From Sphingobacterium alimentarium (GTDB lineage Bacteria > Bacteroidota > Bacteroidia > Sphingobacteriales > Sphingobacteriaceae): a stretch of 38,263 bases of DNA. Positions within the stretch are counted from its first letter, which is position 1. Every line of letters begins with the position of its first letter. Below are positions 7,747 through 15,683 of this stretch, in pieces. The DNA lies in NCBI RefSeq assembly GCF_004342685.1, contig NZ_SMBZ01000038.1, forward strand, positions 1 to 38,263, read 5' to 3'. The notes beneath the pieces were generated by a model. The model was not told the origin of the DNA. It was given only the letters and a program-made list of their open reading frames with translations, and searched no databases. The position numbers were made by a program, and so were the translations under genes.

Positions 7747-8184
7747 ATGAAAAAAATGAAAAAATTAGTATTTCTATTGGCAGCAGTGGCAAGTGTGTCA
7801 TTCGCCAATGCACAAAAAGTTTCGGACAAAGAAGTTCCGGCAGCAGTAAAATCAGCTCTGCAAAAAAGTCACCCCAACGCAAAGGGTTTGAAATGGGAAA
7901 AAGAGAAAGGCAACTACGAGGCAGGTTTTGAAGTAGGAGAAACCGATTATTCTGTATTGATTGATGCTTCGGGCAAAATTCTTGAAACCGAAGTGGAAAT
8001 CAAAATTGATGAGCTTCCGGCTAATGCCAAAGCCTATGTTGCTAAACACTACGCAGGGCAAAAAATCAAAGAAGCGGCAAAAATTACAGACAGTAAAGGG
8101 GTTGTAACCTACGAAGCAGAAGTAAAAGGCAAAGACCTGATTTTCGATAATACAGGTAAATTTTTAAAAGAGGTTAAAGACTAA
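7747..8184 (+). CDS. Secreted PepSY-like protein
   Basis: A 145-residue protein with a Sec signal ending ASVSFANAQ (cleavage near residue 22). An alternative ATG lies three codons in, at 7756. The mature part has two PepSY-like repeats, VPAAVKSALQKSHPNAKGLK and LPANAKAYVAKHYAGQKIK. Unlike the paralogue at 5939 it has no lipobox, so it should be free in the periplasm. It directly precedes a TonB-dependent barrel gene (four bases between stop and next ATG), so the two are probably co-translated from module E. A role as periplasmic sensor or partner of that receptor is inference only. Confidence 0.87.
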   Translation: MKKMKKLVFLLAAVASVSFANAQKVSDKEVPAAVKSALQKSHPNAKGLKWEKEKGNYEAGFEVGETDYSVLIDASGKILETEVEIKIDELPANAKAYVAKHYAGQKIKEAAKITDSKGVVTYEAEVKGKDLIFDNTGKFLKEVKD

Positions 8185-8188
8185 GAAG

Positions 8189-10600
8189 ATGAATAAAATA
8201 AGGTTGTTTTTTGTACTCATTTCCATACTGGCAGCTTCGGTAGCCAATGCGCAGGTGTCGTCCGTTACCATTTCCGGTATCGTAAAAAATAAGGCGGATA
8301 AATCGGCGGTTCCTTATGTAAATGTGGTCGTGAAAACTGAAAAGGACAGTGCTTTTGTAGCCGGAACAGTGACTAATGATGAAGGCAGGTTTTCCATTGC
8401 CAATGTGAAGCCCGGCAACTATCGTTTGCAAATTTCATTTATGGGATTTGAGAACAGGGAACAACCCTTATTTGTCGGCAGCCTTTCAGCGTTTTTGGAT
8501 ATTCCGGTCATTGAACTGGAAGAAACCTCAACCGTTTTGGAAGGTGTTACCATTTCTGCAAAGGCAAGTGATGTGAGCAACAAGCTGGATAAAAAAACCT
8601 ATTCCGTTGCCGACAATGTTGCCCAAAGCGGAGGCTCGGTTTTGCAAAGTATGCAAAACCTGCCCGGCGTTACGGTTCAGGATGGTAAAGTGCAGCTACG
8701 GGGTAATGATAAGGTTACGGTTTTGATTGACGGTAAGCAAACGGCTTTAACAGGCTTTTGCAGTCAAACGGGATTAGACAACATTCCGTCATCTGCTATT
8801 GATAAAATCGAGATTATCAATAACCCATCTTCAAAGTATGATGCCAACGGTAATGCAGGTATCATCAATATCATAATGAAGAAGAACAAGCAGGATGGAT
8901 TAAATGGTAAGGTAGGTTTTACTTACGGCACAGGCTCACTTTGGGTTCGAAAAGAAAATCTTCCCACAATCAGACCGCAATATACGTTCACGCCAAAAAT
9001 CAATCCGTCCGTATCGCTGAATTACAGGAAGGATAAAGTGAATATCTTTTTGCAGGCAGATAATCTCTACACGCAAACTCTGAACAAAAATGAATTTGTA
9101 ACCCGGAATTATGACGATGGAACGGTTATCAATTCACAGTTGAAGCGGAACAGGAATACCAACTACCTTACTACCAAAGCAGGAATTGACTGGAACATTA
9201 ATGACCAGAACACATTGACCGTTTCGGGAATGTTCGGTAGCGAAAAAATCATTGACCGTGGCGACCAGCCGTTTTTCAACGGGGATATTTCACAACGTTT
9301 ACGCCTTTGGCAGTTTTTAGAGGATGAGCTGAAGACCACGGCAATGGCTACGGCAGCTTACCAGCACAAGTTTAAGGAAGCAGGGCATTTATTGAATATT
9401 GGGTTCAACTATACTTTTCACAGGGAAGACGAGCAATATTTTTATGATAACTATCTGCCCTCATCCACAGGTACAGATGCCTTTAAACTGCTGTCTGATG
9501 AGCAGGTGTATGACTTCAATATAGATTATATCAAACCGTTGAAATACGGACGTATTGAAACAGGTATCAAATTAAGAAATCGAAGTATCCCAACCAATAT
9601 GGAGTTCAGACCGGGAGCCAATTCTGTTTTGGATATGGATGCCGGAGGTTGGGCAGACTATAAGGAACTGATACCAGCCATTTATGGTAACTATGTTTTT
9701 GAAACCGAAAAATGGGAAGCGGAATTGGGCTTGCGTATGGAGTATGTGAAAATCCAGTACGATGTTAATCCTAATCACAGCACTTACAAAAGTGATGGCT
9801 ACCATTATACACAGCCCTTCCCGAATATGAGATTGGCTTACAAGCTGAACGATAACAATAAACTTTCGGTATTCTATAACCGCAGGGTGGACAGACCGAA
9901 CGAAGTGGATATCCGTATTTTCCCGAAATATGATGATGCTGAAATCATCAAGGTCGGAAATCCTGCATTACGTCCGCAATTTACCAATTCCTTAGAATTA
10001 GGTTATAAAAATACCTGGAACAATGGTTATTTCTATTCCGCATTGTATCATCGTTTTGCAAACGGAACCATTACAAGAATATCGAGCATCGTGCCGGGCA
10101 GTAACTTAATATATGCCATATTCCAAAATGCAGGCAGGAGCTACAATACAGGTTTGGAAGCTATTTTGAACCAAAAGGTTTCCGATGTTTATTCCTTTAA
10201 CATCAACGGGAACATTTACCGCAACCAGATAGATGCGTTCACGGTACAGAACCTGTACCCTGAACCCAATACTTTTTCGGCAGCGCAGCAAACAGCCATA
10301 TCGGGCAACCTCAAACTGAACAATACGTTCCGCTTTGCTGACGGATGGGATGCGCAAATGACAGCCGTCTATTTAGCACCCGATATTATCCCGCAGGGTA
10401 AAATAATGTCGAGGTTTTCGATTGATGCGGGAGTTAAAAAATCCGTACAGAAAGGCAAAGGAGAGCTGTTTTTCAACGCTACCGATTTGCTTAATACAAT
10501 GGTCATCAAACGTAAGATAGACGGAGCCGGCTTCCGTTATACCAGCGATGATTACTACGAAACACAGGTTATCCGGTTAGGGTACAGCTATAAGTTTTAA
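8189..10600 (+). CDS. TonB-dependent outer membrane receptor-like protein
   Basis: An 803-residue outer-membrane protein. A signal peptide ends at ASVANAQ (about residue 22). A carboxypeptidase-regulatory-like beta-sandwich (about 27-110, starting VTISGIVKNKADKSAVPYVN) is followed by a plug domain (about 125-235, with LPGVTVQDGKVQLRG and VTVLIDGK). The rest is a long barrel of the outer-membrane beta-barrel family 3 type, ending in an aromatic strand, LGYSYKF. The length is normal for the family. Such receptors import large or scarce ligands using TonB energy; no SusD-like partner follows, so a polysaccharide system is unlikely. It lies between a PepSY-like protein and an HD hydrolase in the module E operon. 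Confidence 0.9.
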   Translation: MNKIRLFFVLISILAASVANAQVSSVTISGIVKNKADKSAVPYVNVVVKTEKDSAFVAGTVTNDEGRFSIANVKPGNYRLQISFMGFENREQPLFVGSLSAFLDIPVIELEETSTVLEGVTISAKASDVSNKLDKKTYSVADNVAQSGGSVLQSMQNLPGVTVQDGKVQLRGNDKVTVLIDGKQTALTGFCSQTGLDNIPSSAIDKIEIINNPSSKYDANGNAGIINIIMKKNKQDGLNGKVGFTYGTGSLWVRKENLPTIRPQYTFTPKINPSVSLNYRKDKVNIFLQADNLYTQTLNKNEFVTRNYDDGTVINSQLKRNRNTNYLTTKAGIDWNINDQNTLTVSGMFGSEKIIDRGDQPFFNGDISQRLRLWQFLEDELKTTAMATAAYQHKFKEAGHLLNIGFNYTFHREDEQYFYDNYLPSSTGTDAFKLLSDEQVYDFNIDYIKPLKYGRIETGIKLRNRSIPTNMEFRPGANSVLDMDAGGWADYKELIPAIYGNYVFETEKWEAELGLRMEYVKIQYDVNPNHSTYKSDGYHYTQPFPNMRLAYKLNDNNKLSVFYNRRVDRPNEVDIRIFPKYDDAEIIKVGNPALRPQFTNSLELGYKNTWNNGYFYSALYHRFANGTITRISSIVPGSNLIYAIFQNAGRSYNTGLEAILNQKVSDVYSFNINGNIYRNQIDAFTVQNLYPEPNTFSAAQQTAISGNLKLNNTFRFADGWDAQMTAVYLAPDIIPQGKIMSRFSIDAGVKKSVQKGKGELFFNATDLLNTMVIKRKIDGAGFRYTSDDYYETQVIRLGYSYKF

Positions 10601-10610
10601 ATCATTGGCA

Positions 10611-11204
10611 ATGACAGAAAATATTATTGACAGAGCAAGGGATTATGTGCTGCAACTTCTGCTCAGCAAACTTCCCAATGGTATGCGCTTTCACAATGTA
10701 ATGCACACGCAGGATGTTGTGAAAGCTGCTATTGAAATTGCAACGGAAAGCTGTTTTTCCTCAACGCAGTCAGAGATAGTAACACTGGCAGCGTGGTTTC
10801 ACGATTGCGGATATACAACTGCTTATACCAACCACGAAGACAGCAGCAAAACCATAGCTGCGGATTTCCTGAACAGGAACAATTATCCGCAAGAAAAGAC
10901 AGCGCAGGTTTTGGCTTGCATTGAAGCAACAAGGTTTCCGCAAAACCCAAAATCGCCTGAAGAAGAAGTTTTGGCAGATGCCGATTTGTACCATTTCACA
11001 AAGACCGACTATTCAAAATACGAGCGTAGGTTAAGAATGGAGTTTAAAACCTATTTAGGTAAAACTTATACGAATGAGGAATGGGACGAAACAAACTATG
11101 CCCTACTAAAGCAACATAGCTACTATACAGCGTATGGAAAAACCGTGCTTCAAAAATTTAAAGAAGTAAATATGGAAATGTTAAAAATAAAGCTAACAAA
11201 ATAG
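10611..11204 (+). CDS. HD-domain phosphohydrolase
   Basis: A 197-residue cytoplasmic protein of the HD superfamily. The metal-binding pattern is visible: FHNVMHTQDVV (first His), WFHDCGY (the HD pair) and a later YTNHEDSS. The ATG at 10611 is preferred over the TTG six bases upstream. It lies ten bases after the receptor stop and two bases before the next gene, so it is part of the module E operon. HD proteins hydrolyse phosphate esters such as nucleotides or signalling nucleotides. This one is a stand-alone HD domain with an extra C-terminal helical part and no clear specificity. Confidence 0.82.
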   Translation: MTENIIDRARDYVLQLLLSKLPNGMRFHNVMHTQDVVKAAIEIATESCFSSTQSEIVTLAAWFHDCGYTTAYTNHEDSSKTIAADFLNRNNYPQEKTAQVLACIEATRFPQNPKSPEEEVLADADLYHFTKTDYSKYERRLRMEFKTYLGKTYTNEEWDETNYALLKQHSYYTAYGKTVLQKFKEVNMEMLKIKLTK

Positions 11205-11205
11205 A

Positions 11206-11997
11206 ATGCGCTCAATACATAAAAACGCCATTGTACTCATCTTTGTGCTGGCCACTACCTTTCGGGTAGCCGCACAAGATACTATCCGCAATTCAAATAT
11301 CGCTTTGCAGGATAGCATTATCGGCAAAACTAATGACAAAGCATACAAATTAGATTACAGGCACCTTATCGCTCCAACGATTTTCATCGGTTATGGAATT
11401 GTGAGCTTGGAAAGTGACGGGTTGAAACAGCTCAATTTTTCGACAAGAGATGAATTAGGCGAACACCAGCCCAAGCACATAACCTTGGATAACTACACCC
11501 AATATGCTCCGGCAGCAATGGTATATGGTTTGAATGCAGTTGGGATAAAAGGCAAGCATAATTTCAGGGACAGGACGATTATCTATGCGACATCGCAACT
11601 GATTTCCGCCGCATTTGTATTGCCGTTAAAGCACATTGTAAAAGAAGAACGACCGGACGGCTCCAATAACCTTTCCTTTCCCTCAGGGCATACCGCCACC
11701 GCATTTTCTTCTGCTCAATTTATGTTCAGGGAATATAAGGACACTAATTTTTGGTTAAGTATTTCGGGTTATTCCCTTGCGGTTTTTACCGGAGTGTACA
11801 GAACCGTAAACGATAAACATTGGGTAAGCGATGTGGTAGCCGGAGCTGGATTTGGCATTCTCTCTACGGAGCTGGCTTATTGGCTCTTTCCTAAAATCAA
11901 TGGCTTGCTAACTGGCAAGGAAAAGAAAAAGGCAACTTTGGTTATGCCTTACTATCAGAACAAAGGCTTCGGTATCGGGTTAGTACAGAATTTTTAA
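11206..11997 (+). CDS. Secreted/membrane PAP2-family phosphatase
   Basis: A 263-residue PAP2 protein with an N-terminal signal ending FRVAAQ and an extra periplasmic N-terminal segment of about 70 residues. All three signatures are present: KHIVKEERPDG, FPSGHTATAF, and YRTVNDKHWVSDV. The architecture resembles periplasm-facing phosphatases of lipid A or undecaprenyl diphosphate rather than the compact PAP2 at 3688. It starts two bases after the HD gene and ends 11 bases before the EamA gene. It is the third PAP2 gene in 12 kb, supporting a lipid-phosphate theme. Confidence 0.88.
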   Translation: MRSIHKNAIVLIFVLATTFRVAAQDTIRNSNIALQDSIIGKTNDKAYKLDYRHLIAPTIFIGYGIVSLESDGLKQLNFSTRDELGEHQPKHITLDNYTQYAPAAMVYGLNAVGIKGKHNFRDRTIIYATSQLISAAFVLPLKHIVKEERPDGSNNLSFPSGHTATAFSSAQFMFREYKDTNFWLSISGYSLAVFTGVYRTVNDKHWVSDVVAGAGFGILSTELAYWLFPKINGLLTGKEKKKATLVMPYYQNKGFGIGLVQNF

Positions 11998-12008
11998 ATC
12001 AGTTTATT

Positions 12009-12425
12009 ATGTGGTTAGTTTATGCTTTATTATCCGCTTTGTTTGCTGCACTTACCGCCATATTCGGTAAGCTGGGCGTAGCAAACGTCAATTCCAATCT
12101 TGCAACCGGGATACGTACGGTGGTCATATTGATAATGATATGGAGCATCGTAATGGCAAGAGGCGAAGCAAAAGGAATTAGCACTTTGTCAAAACAGAAT
12201 ATCACTTTTCTTATTATTTCAGGAATAGCCACAGGTTTGTCGTGGCTATTCTATTTCAAAGCCCTGCAATTAGGAAAAGTATCGCAGGTGGCAGCCGTTG
12301 ATAAGCTAAGCGTAGCCCTTACAATCATCATCGCCGTCCTGTTTTTAGGCGAGCAGCTTACGTTAAAAACTTTTGCCGGAGCGAGCCTTATCATTCTCGG
12401 AACGGTAGTATTGGCTTGGAAGTAA
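12009..12425 (+). CDS. Small EamA/DMT-family membrane protein
   Basis: A 138-residue protein with four hydrophobic helices, equal to a single EamA domain (half of a typical ten-helix transporter). The family ending is visible in LGEQLTLKTFAGASLIILG. Half-size members work as dimers. In the same superfamily, EmrE-like and aminoarabinose-lipid flippase subunits handle hydrophobic or lipid-linked substrates, which would suit this operon, but specificity is not readable. It is the last gene of the run starting at module E. Confidence 0.85.
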   Translation: MWLVYALLSALFAALTAIFGKLGVANVNSNLATGIRTVVILIMIWSIVMARGEAKGISTLSKQNITFLIISGIATGLSWLFYFKALQLGKVSQVAAVDKLSVALTIIIAVLFLGEQLTLKTFAGASLIILGTVVLAWK

Positions 12426-12480
12426 GGCTGATTTAGTTTTTCTATGAATACCCCAAACAGCAGGACTTAAAAAATAATAA

Positions 12481-13299
12481 ATGGATAAATTTTATAATGA
12501 AACGCTACATAAGCTGGAAACAGTCATCAACGAATTGGAGATTGAAACCGACTGCCCTATCCAAAGAATAGAAGCTGTTATACACCTTATTGTAAATTCT
12601 TTATCCGAAGTAAAAGAATTTGTCTTAAAAAAAGGTTTTAAAAATATAGATGAAGAAATCCATTTTTTCAAACATCAGAAACCTGCTATTGTTGCAAAGC
12701 TCATTTACTACAATGCCATTTATAAAATCGAAACTAAAAAGCCTAATGGAACAAAGGCAATCAGAAAATACCTCAATGAAGAATTAAGAAAGCTCAAAAG
12801 GTATTTCGACAACAATCTTGAATTTTATAAATACTACCGGACGAATAACTCATTTATTGATGATAAGCTGTTTATTCGTGGCAAATACGATATAAAACTG
12901 AGCTTGGAAACCGTTTATTTTGATACTGACGATAGATTTTCTACTTCCCACGATTATAAGGCGGCAAAGATTATTGCCAACGACCAGATACAAGTTTATG
13001 TTGAAGACCAACTGAATAATAACAATAAGAAGAAGCCATCTGACAAATCCCCTTTAAATTGGGCAGAAAGTAAAACAGCATTAACTGAATTGATTTACGC
13101 ACTGCAATCGCAGGGTGCATTTGGCAATGCAGATATAATAACCATCGCCAAAACATTTGAAAGTACATTCAATATCAGTTTAGGCGATTTCTATCATACG
13201 TTTATGGAGCTTAAAGCCCGAAAAATAAACCGAACTAAATTCCTTGACAGTTTGCGTGACGCTTTGATTAGAAAGATGGATGAGGAGGATGAAATGTAA
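12481..13299 (+). CDS. rteC: RteC-domain regulator (copy 1, intact)
   Basis: A 272-residue RteC-family protein. Recognisable blocks are EIHFFKHQKPAIVAKLIYYN, LRKLKRYFDNNLEFYKYYR, SHDYKAAKIIANDQIQVYVE and a C-terminal LGDFYHTFMELKARKINRTK. RteC proteins are DNA-binding regulators of CTnDOT-type conjugative transposons, where RteC activates the excision operon. This marks the start of element backbone DNA, 55 bases after the cargo operon and on the same strand. It has a decayed near-copy at 14930-15674 and a more distant relative at 27089-27934. Confidence 0.88.
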   Translation: MDKFYNETLHKLETVINELEIETDCPIQRIEAVIHLIVNSLSEVKEFVLKKGFKNIDEEIHFFKHQKPAIVAKLIYYNAIYKIETKKPNGTKAIRKYLNEELRKLKRYFDNNLEFYKYYRTNNSFIDDKLFIRGKYDIKLSLETVYFDTDDRFSTSHDYKAAKIIANDQIQVYVEDQLNNNNKKKPSDKSPLNWAESKTALTELIYALQSQGAFGNADIITIAKTFESTFNISLGDFYHTFMELKARKINRTKFLDSLRDALIRKMDEEDEM

Positions 13300-13609
13300 A
13301 ATAAAACGGGAAATTTAAAGCAATTACCATCAGATAAAAAGTGATATTGTAAATATCCTTAAAAGAAATAGAGCTTATCAAGAATGACCCGAACTTACAG
13401 CATTTAGTACCAAGGGTAACTGAACAAACTCCTAAAAACAAACTACTTGAACTCATCTACCAACATTTTTTCTATTAGTTCTATTCCTTTCATAAATGAT
13501 AAATTGTAATCTTGGCAGTTCTGTAGAAATAGTGATATTCCTTCAGATGAAATTGGTGTGCCACATCGGCATAACTATCATTGTATAATCAAAAACCTCT
13601 ATTAGTCCC
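13300..13609. other. Non-coding stretch with possible gene remnant and inverted repeat
   Basis: No complete gene is visible. On the + strand, 13353-13478 is an open frame of 41 codons ending LLELIYQHFFY that looks protein-like but has no start and no family I recognise. A 9-bp inverted repeat, CTCTATTAG/CTAATAGAG, spans 13597-13605 and 13633-13641 and straddles the end of the truncated lipoprotein frame. The stretch reads as a rearrangement scar. Confidence 0.45.
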
Positions 13610-13849
13610 TTACAAACTTCGGTTGGTTACATCTAATAGAGATGAACTTAATGCAATTTTGTAGAGAATTAAATAAGCTTCACCACTGAAATACTCCTTC
13701 GGAGTTCTATCGCCTTTGGGGAAAATCGAAGCATTATTTTGTCCTATCATTTCCGTGCCTCTTTTTTGATCGTTATTATTGCAAGCTGTCATTATTGATG
13801 TAATACCAATAATCAGCACGATTGATTTTAAATTCCGTTTTTTTTTCAT
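13610..13849 (-). pseudogene. Truncated cupin-type lipoprotein
   Basis: The N-terminus is a lipoprotein signal with lipobox SIMTAC. It is followed by IFPKGDRTPKEYFSGEAYL, which resembles the start of small cupin-domain lipoproteins of Bacteroidota. After that the frame diverges and stops without the metal-binding histidine blocks of a cupin. The fragment is divergent from the AraC regulator at 14025, with about 175 bases between, a common arrangement of regulator and target. The 3' part was probably lost in the rearrangement that produced the neighbouring scar. The assignment as a cupin rests on the short N-terminal match only. Confidence 0.55.
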
Positions 13850-13997
13850 ATCCTATTTTTTAGCGAGAATCCTATATCGCTCATTAGCATTACAAAATTA
13901 CACACTATCTATTGCACCATTTTTATACAGGACACGGATTTATTTACCACTTTCACTGATTTTGCTCCAATAGAATAACACACGTTTATGTATTTAG

Positions 13998-14005
13998 TAA
14001 ATTTG
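13998..14005 (+). promoter_or_regulatory. Probable -7 box of the AraC gene
   Basis: TAAATTTG matches the Bacteroidota consensus TAnnTTTG and lies 19 bases upstream of the AraC ATG. No convincing -33 element is seen. Confidence 0.55.
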
Positions 14006-14024
14006 TAAGGATAAATTACAGGTT

Positions 14025-14921
14025 ATGGAACAAGTGGAAAGAATAGACACCGTTAAACAATACAATGAGACATTGGGCATTGATACCCTCCATCCGCTTA
14101 TCAGCGTGGTTGATTTTGATGAGATGCCCACTTATCAGTATTTTAGAAGATATATGGGCATTTATGCCATATTTTTGAAGTACATCAAATGTGGCGACAT
14201 GAAGTACGGTTGTCAGTCCTACGATTACGAGGACGGGACATTGGTATTTATTGCCCCCGGCCAGATTTATGGAATAGACAGCAAGGGCAAGGTCATAAAG
14301 CCCGCGGGCAAGGCACTTGTATTCCACCCCGACCTGATTGCTGGAACAGATTTAGGGAGAAAAATAAAGGAATACAGCTTTTTTTCTTACGAAGTGAATG
14401 AAGCTTTACATCTGTCAAAAAGGGAAAGAGCCATTGTAAATGACTGCTTTGGGAAAATAGCTTATGAGATTGATCAAAACCTGGACAAACATAGTAAAAC
14501 GTTAATTGTATCGAATATCGAATTGTTCTTGAATTACTGCATGCGGTTTTATGATCGGCAATTTATCACCCGAAGCCTTGCCAATAAAGATATTTTGGTG
14601 AGGTTTGAAAACCTCCTGAATGACTATTTTCAATCCGATAAGTGCCAAACATTAGGCTTACCAACTGTGACTTGGTGTGCGGAGCAATTATGTTTATCCC
14701 CTAATTATTTTGGTGACCTTATAAAAAAAGAAACCGGCAACACCGCACTGGATTACATTCAATCAAAATTGATTGATGAGGCCAAACGAAGGGTATTTGA
14801 ACCTAATAAGTCCATTAACGAAATCGCCAATGAGTTGGGGTTTAAATACCAACAGCACTTCACCCGTTTGTTCAAACAAAAAATGGGGATGACGCCCAAT
14901 GAGTATAGGACATTGAACTAA
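14025..14921 (+). CDS. AraC-family transcriptional regulator
   Basis: A 298-residue regulator. The N-terminal half is a cupin-like sensor (GTLVFIAPGQIYGIDSKGK). The C-terminal 100 residues carry the two helix-turn-helix motifs: VTWCAEQLCLSPNYFGDLIK, and INEIANELGFKYQQHFTRLF followed by KQKMGMTPNEYR. It probably controls the divergent lipoprotein gene, now truncated at 13610-13849. The gene sits between rteC copy 1 and the truncated rteC copy 2, as if it arrived or was retained when the element region was duplicated or recombined. The inducer is unknown. Confidence 0.88.
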   Translation: MEQVERIDTVKQYNETLGIDTLHPLISVVDFDEMPTYQYFRRYMGIYAIFLKYIKCGDMKYGCQSYDYEDGTLVFIAPGQIYGIDSKGKVIKPAGKALVFHPDLIAGTDLGRKIKEYSFFSYEVNEALHLSKRERAIVNDCFGKIAYEIDQNLDKHSKTLIVSNIELFLNYCMRFYDRQFITRSLANKDILVRFENLLNDYFQSDKCQTLGLPTVTWCAEQLCLSPNYFGDLIKKETGNTALDYIQSKLIDEAKRRVFEPNKSINEIANELGFKYQQHFTRLFKQKMGMTPNEYRTLN

Positions 14922-14929
14922 ATATAGCA

Positions 14930-15674
14930 TTGGAATCTCCGATCAAAGAGGTAACCAGAAAATACCTCAACAATGAATTGAAAAAACTCAAAAAATATTT
15001 TGACAACAATCTTGAATTTTATAAATATGGTTCTACCCTTAGGTTAGTGGAAAACATAAATTCTAGTTGGTATGGATTTAGAAATACTATCCAGCTAATG
15101 GCGTCAAAAGGCTCAATTAAAAGCATCCCATTTGAGTTCTCTACTGTTAACCGCCTTTATTTGGGCATATTTTCCATTAAATTCGTGGTAGAACCATAAA
15201 TATTACCGTACAAATAATACTTTCATAGATGAGAAACTATTTGTACAAGGCAAGTACGATATAAAGTTAAGTTTAGACACCTTTTATTTTGAGGCGGACA
15301 AAAACTTTTCCACTTCTCACGACTATAAAGTAGCAAAAATAATTGCCAATGATCTGATACAAATTTATCTCGAAGATCAGCTAAATAATATCAATCATAA
15401 AAAGTCGTCAGATGGTTCTTCTCTAAATTGGACAGAAAGCAAAACAGCATTAACCGAATTGATTTACGCCCTACATTCACAAGGAGTGTTTGACAATGGG
15501 AATGCAGATATTAAAGTTATTGCTAAAACATTTGAGAGTACATTCAATATCAGTTTGGGCGACTTTTATCATACGTTTATGGAACTTAAATCCCGAAAAA
15601 TAAATCGAACTAAATTCCTTGATAGCCTATGTGATGCGCTAATCAAGAAAATGGATGAAAAAGAAGAAATGTAA
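14930..15674 (+). pseudogene. RteC-domain regulator (copy 2), truncated and interrupted
   Basis: This matches the intact rteC at 12481 from its internal KKPNG-T region onward (here SPIKEVTRKYLNNELKKLKK) through to the C-terminus GDFYHTFMELKSRKINRTK. About 95 N-terminal residues are missing; the homology starts nine bases after the AraC stop. It is split by a 167-bp insertion at 15029-15195. Deleting that insert and one copy of the 8-bp duplication restores a frame reading LEFYKYYRTNNTFIDEKLF. The protein cannot be made intact. It is clearly the product of a duplication followed by N-terminal loss and later insertion. Confidence 0.85.
15029..15195. mobile_element. 167-bp MITE-like insertion in rteC copy 2
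   Basis: The element begins GGTTCTACC and ends GGTAGAACC, a perfect 9-bp terminal inverted repeat with weaker similarity extending to about 22 bp. It is flanked by an exact 8-bp duplication, ATAAATAT, at 15021-15028 and 15196-15203. Comparison with the intact rteC shows that the flanking gene is continuous once the element is removed. It is too short for a transposase. An 8-bp AT-rich duplication and GGTTCT-type ends suggest an internally deleted ISL3-family element, which is inference. Confidence 0.85.
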
Positions 15675-15683
15675 TGGACTTTC

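Noticed and set aside
13597..13641. CTCTATTAG inverted repeat as a second MITE
   Set aside because: No flanking duplication and the arms are only 9 bp around a 27-base loop; a scar or hairpin is equally likely.
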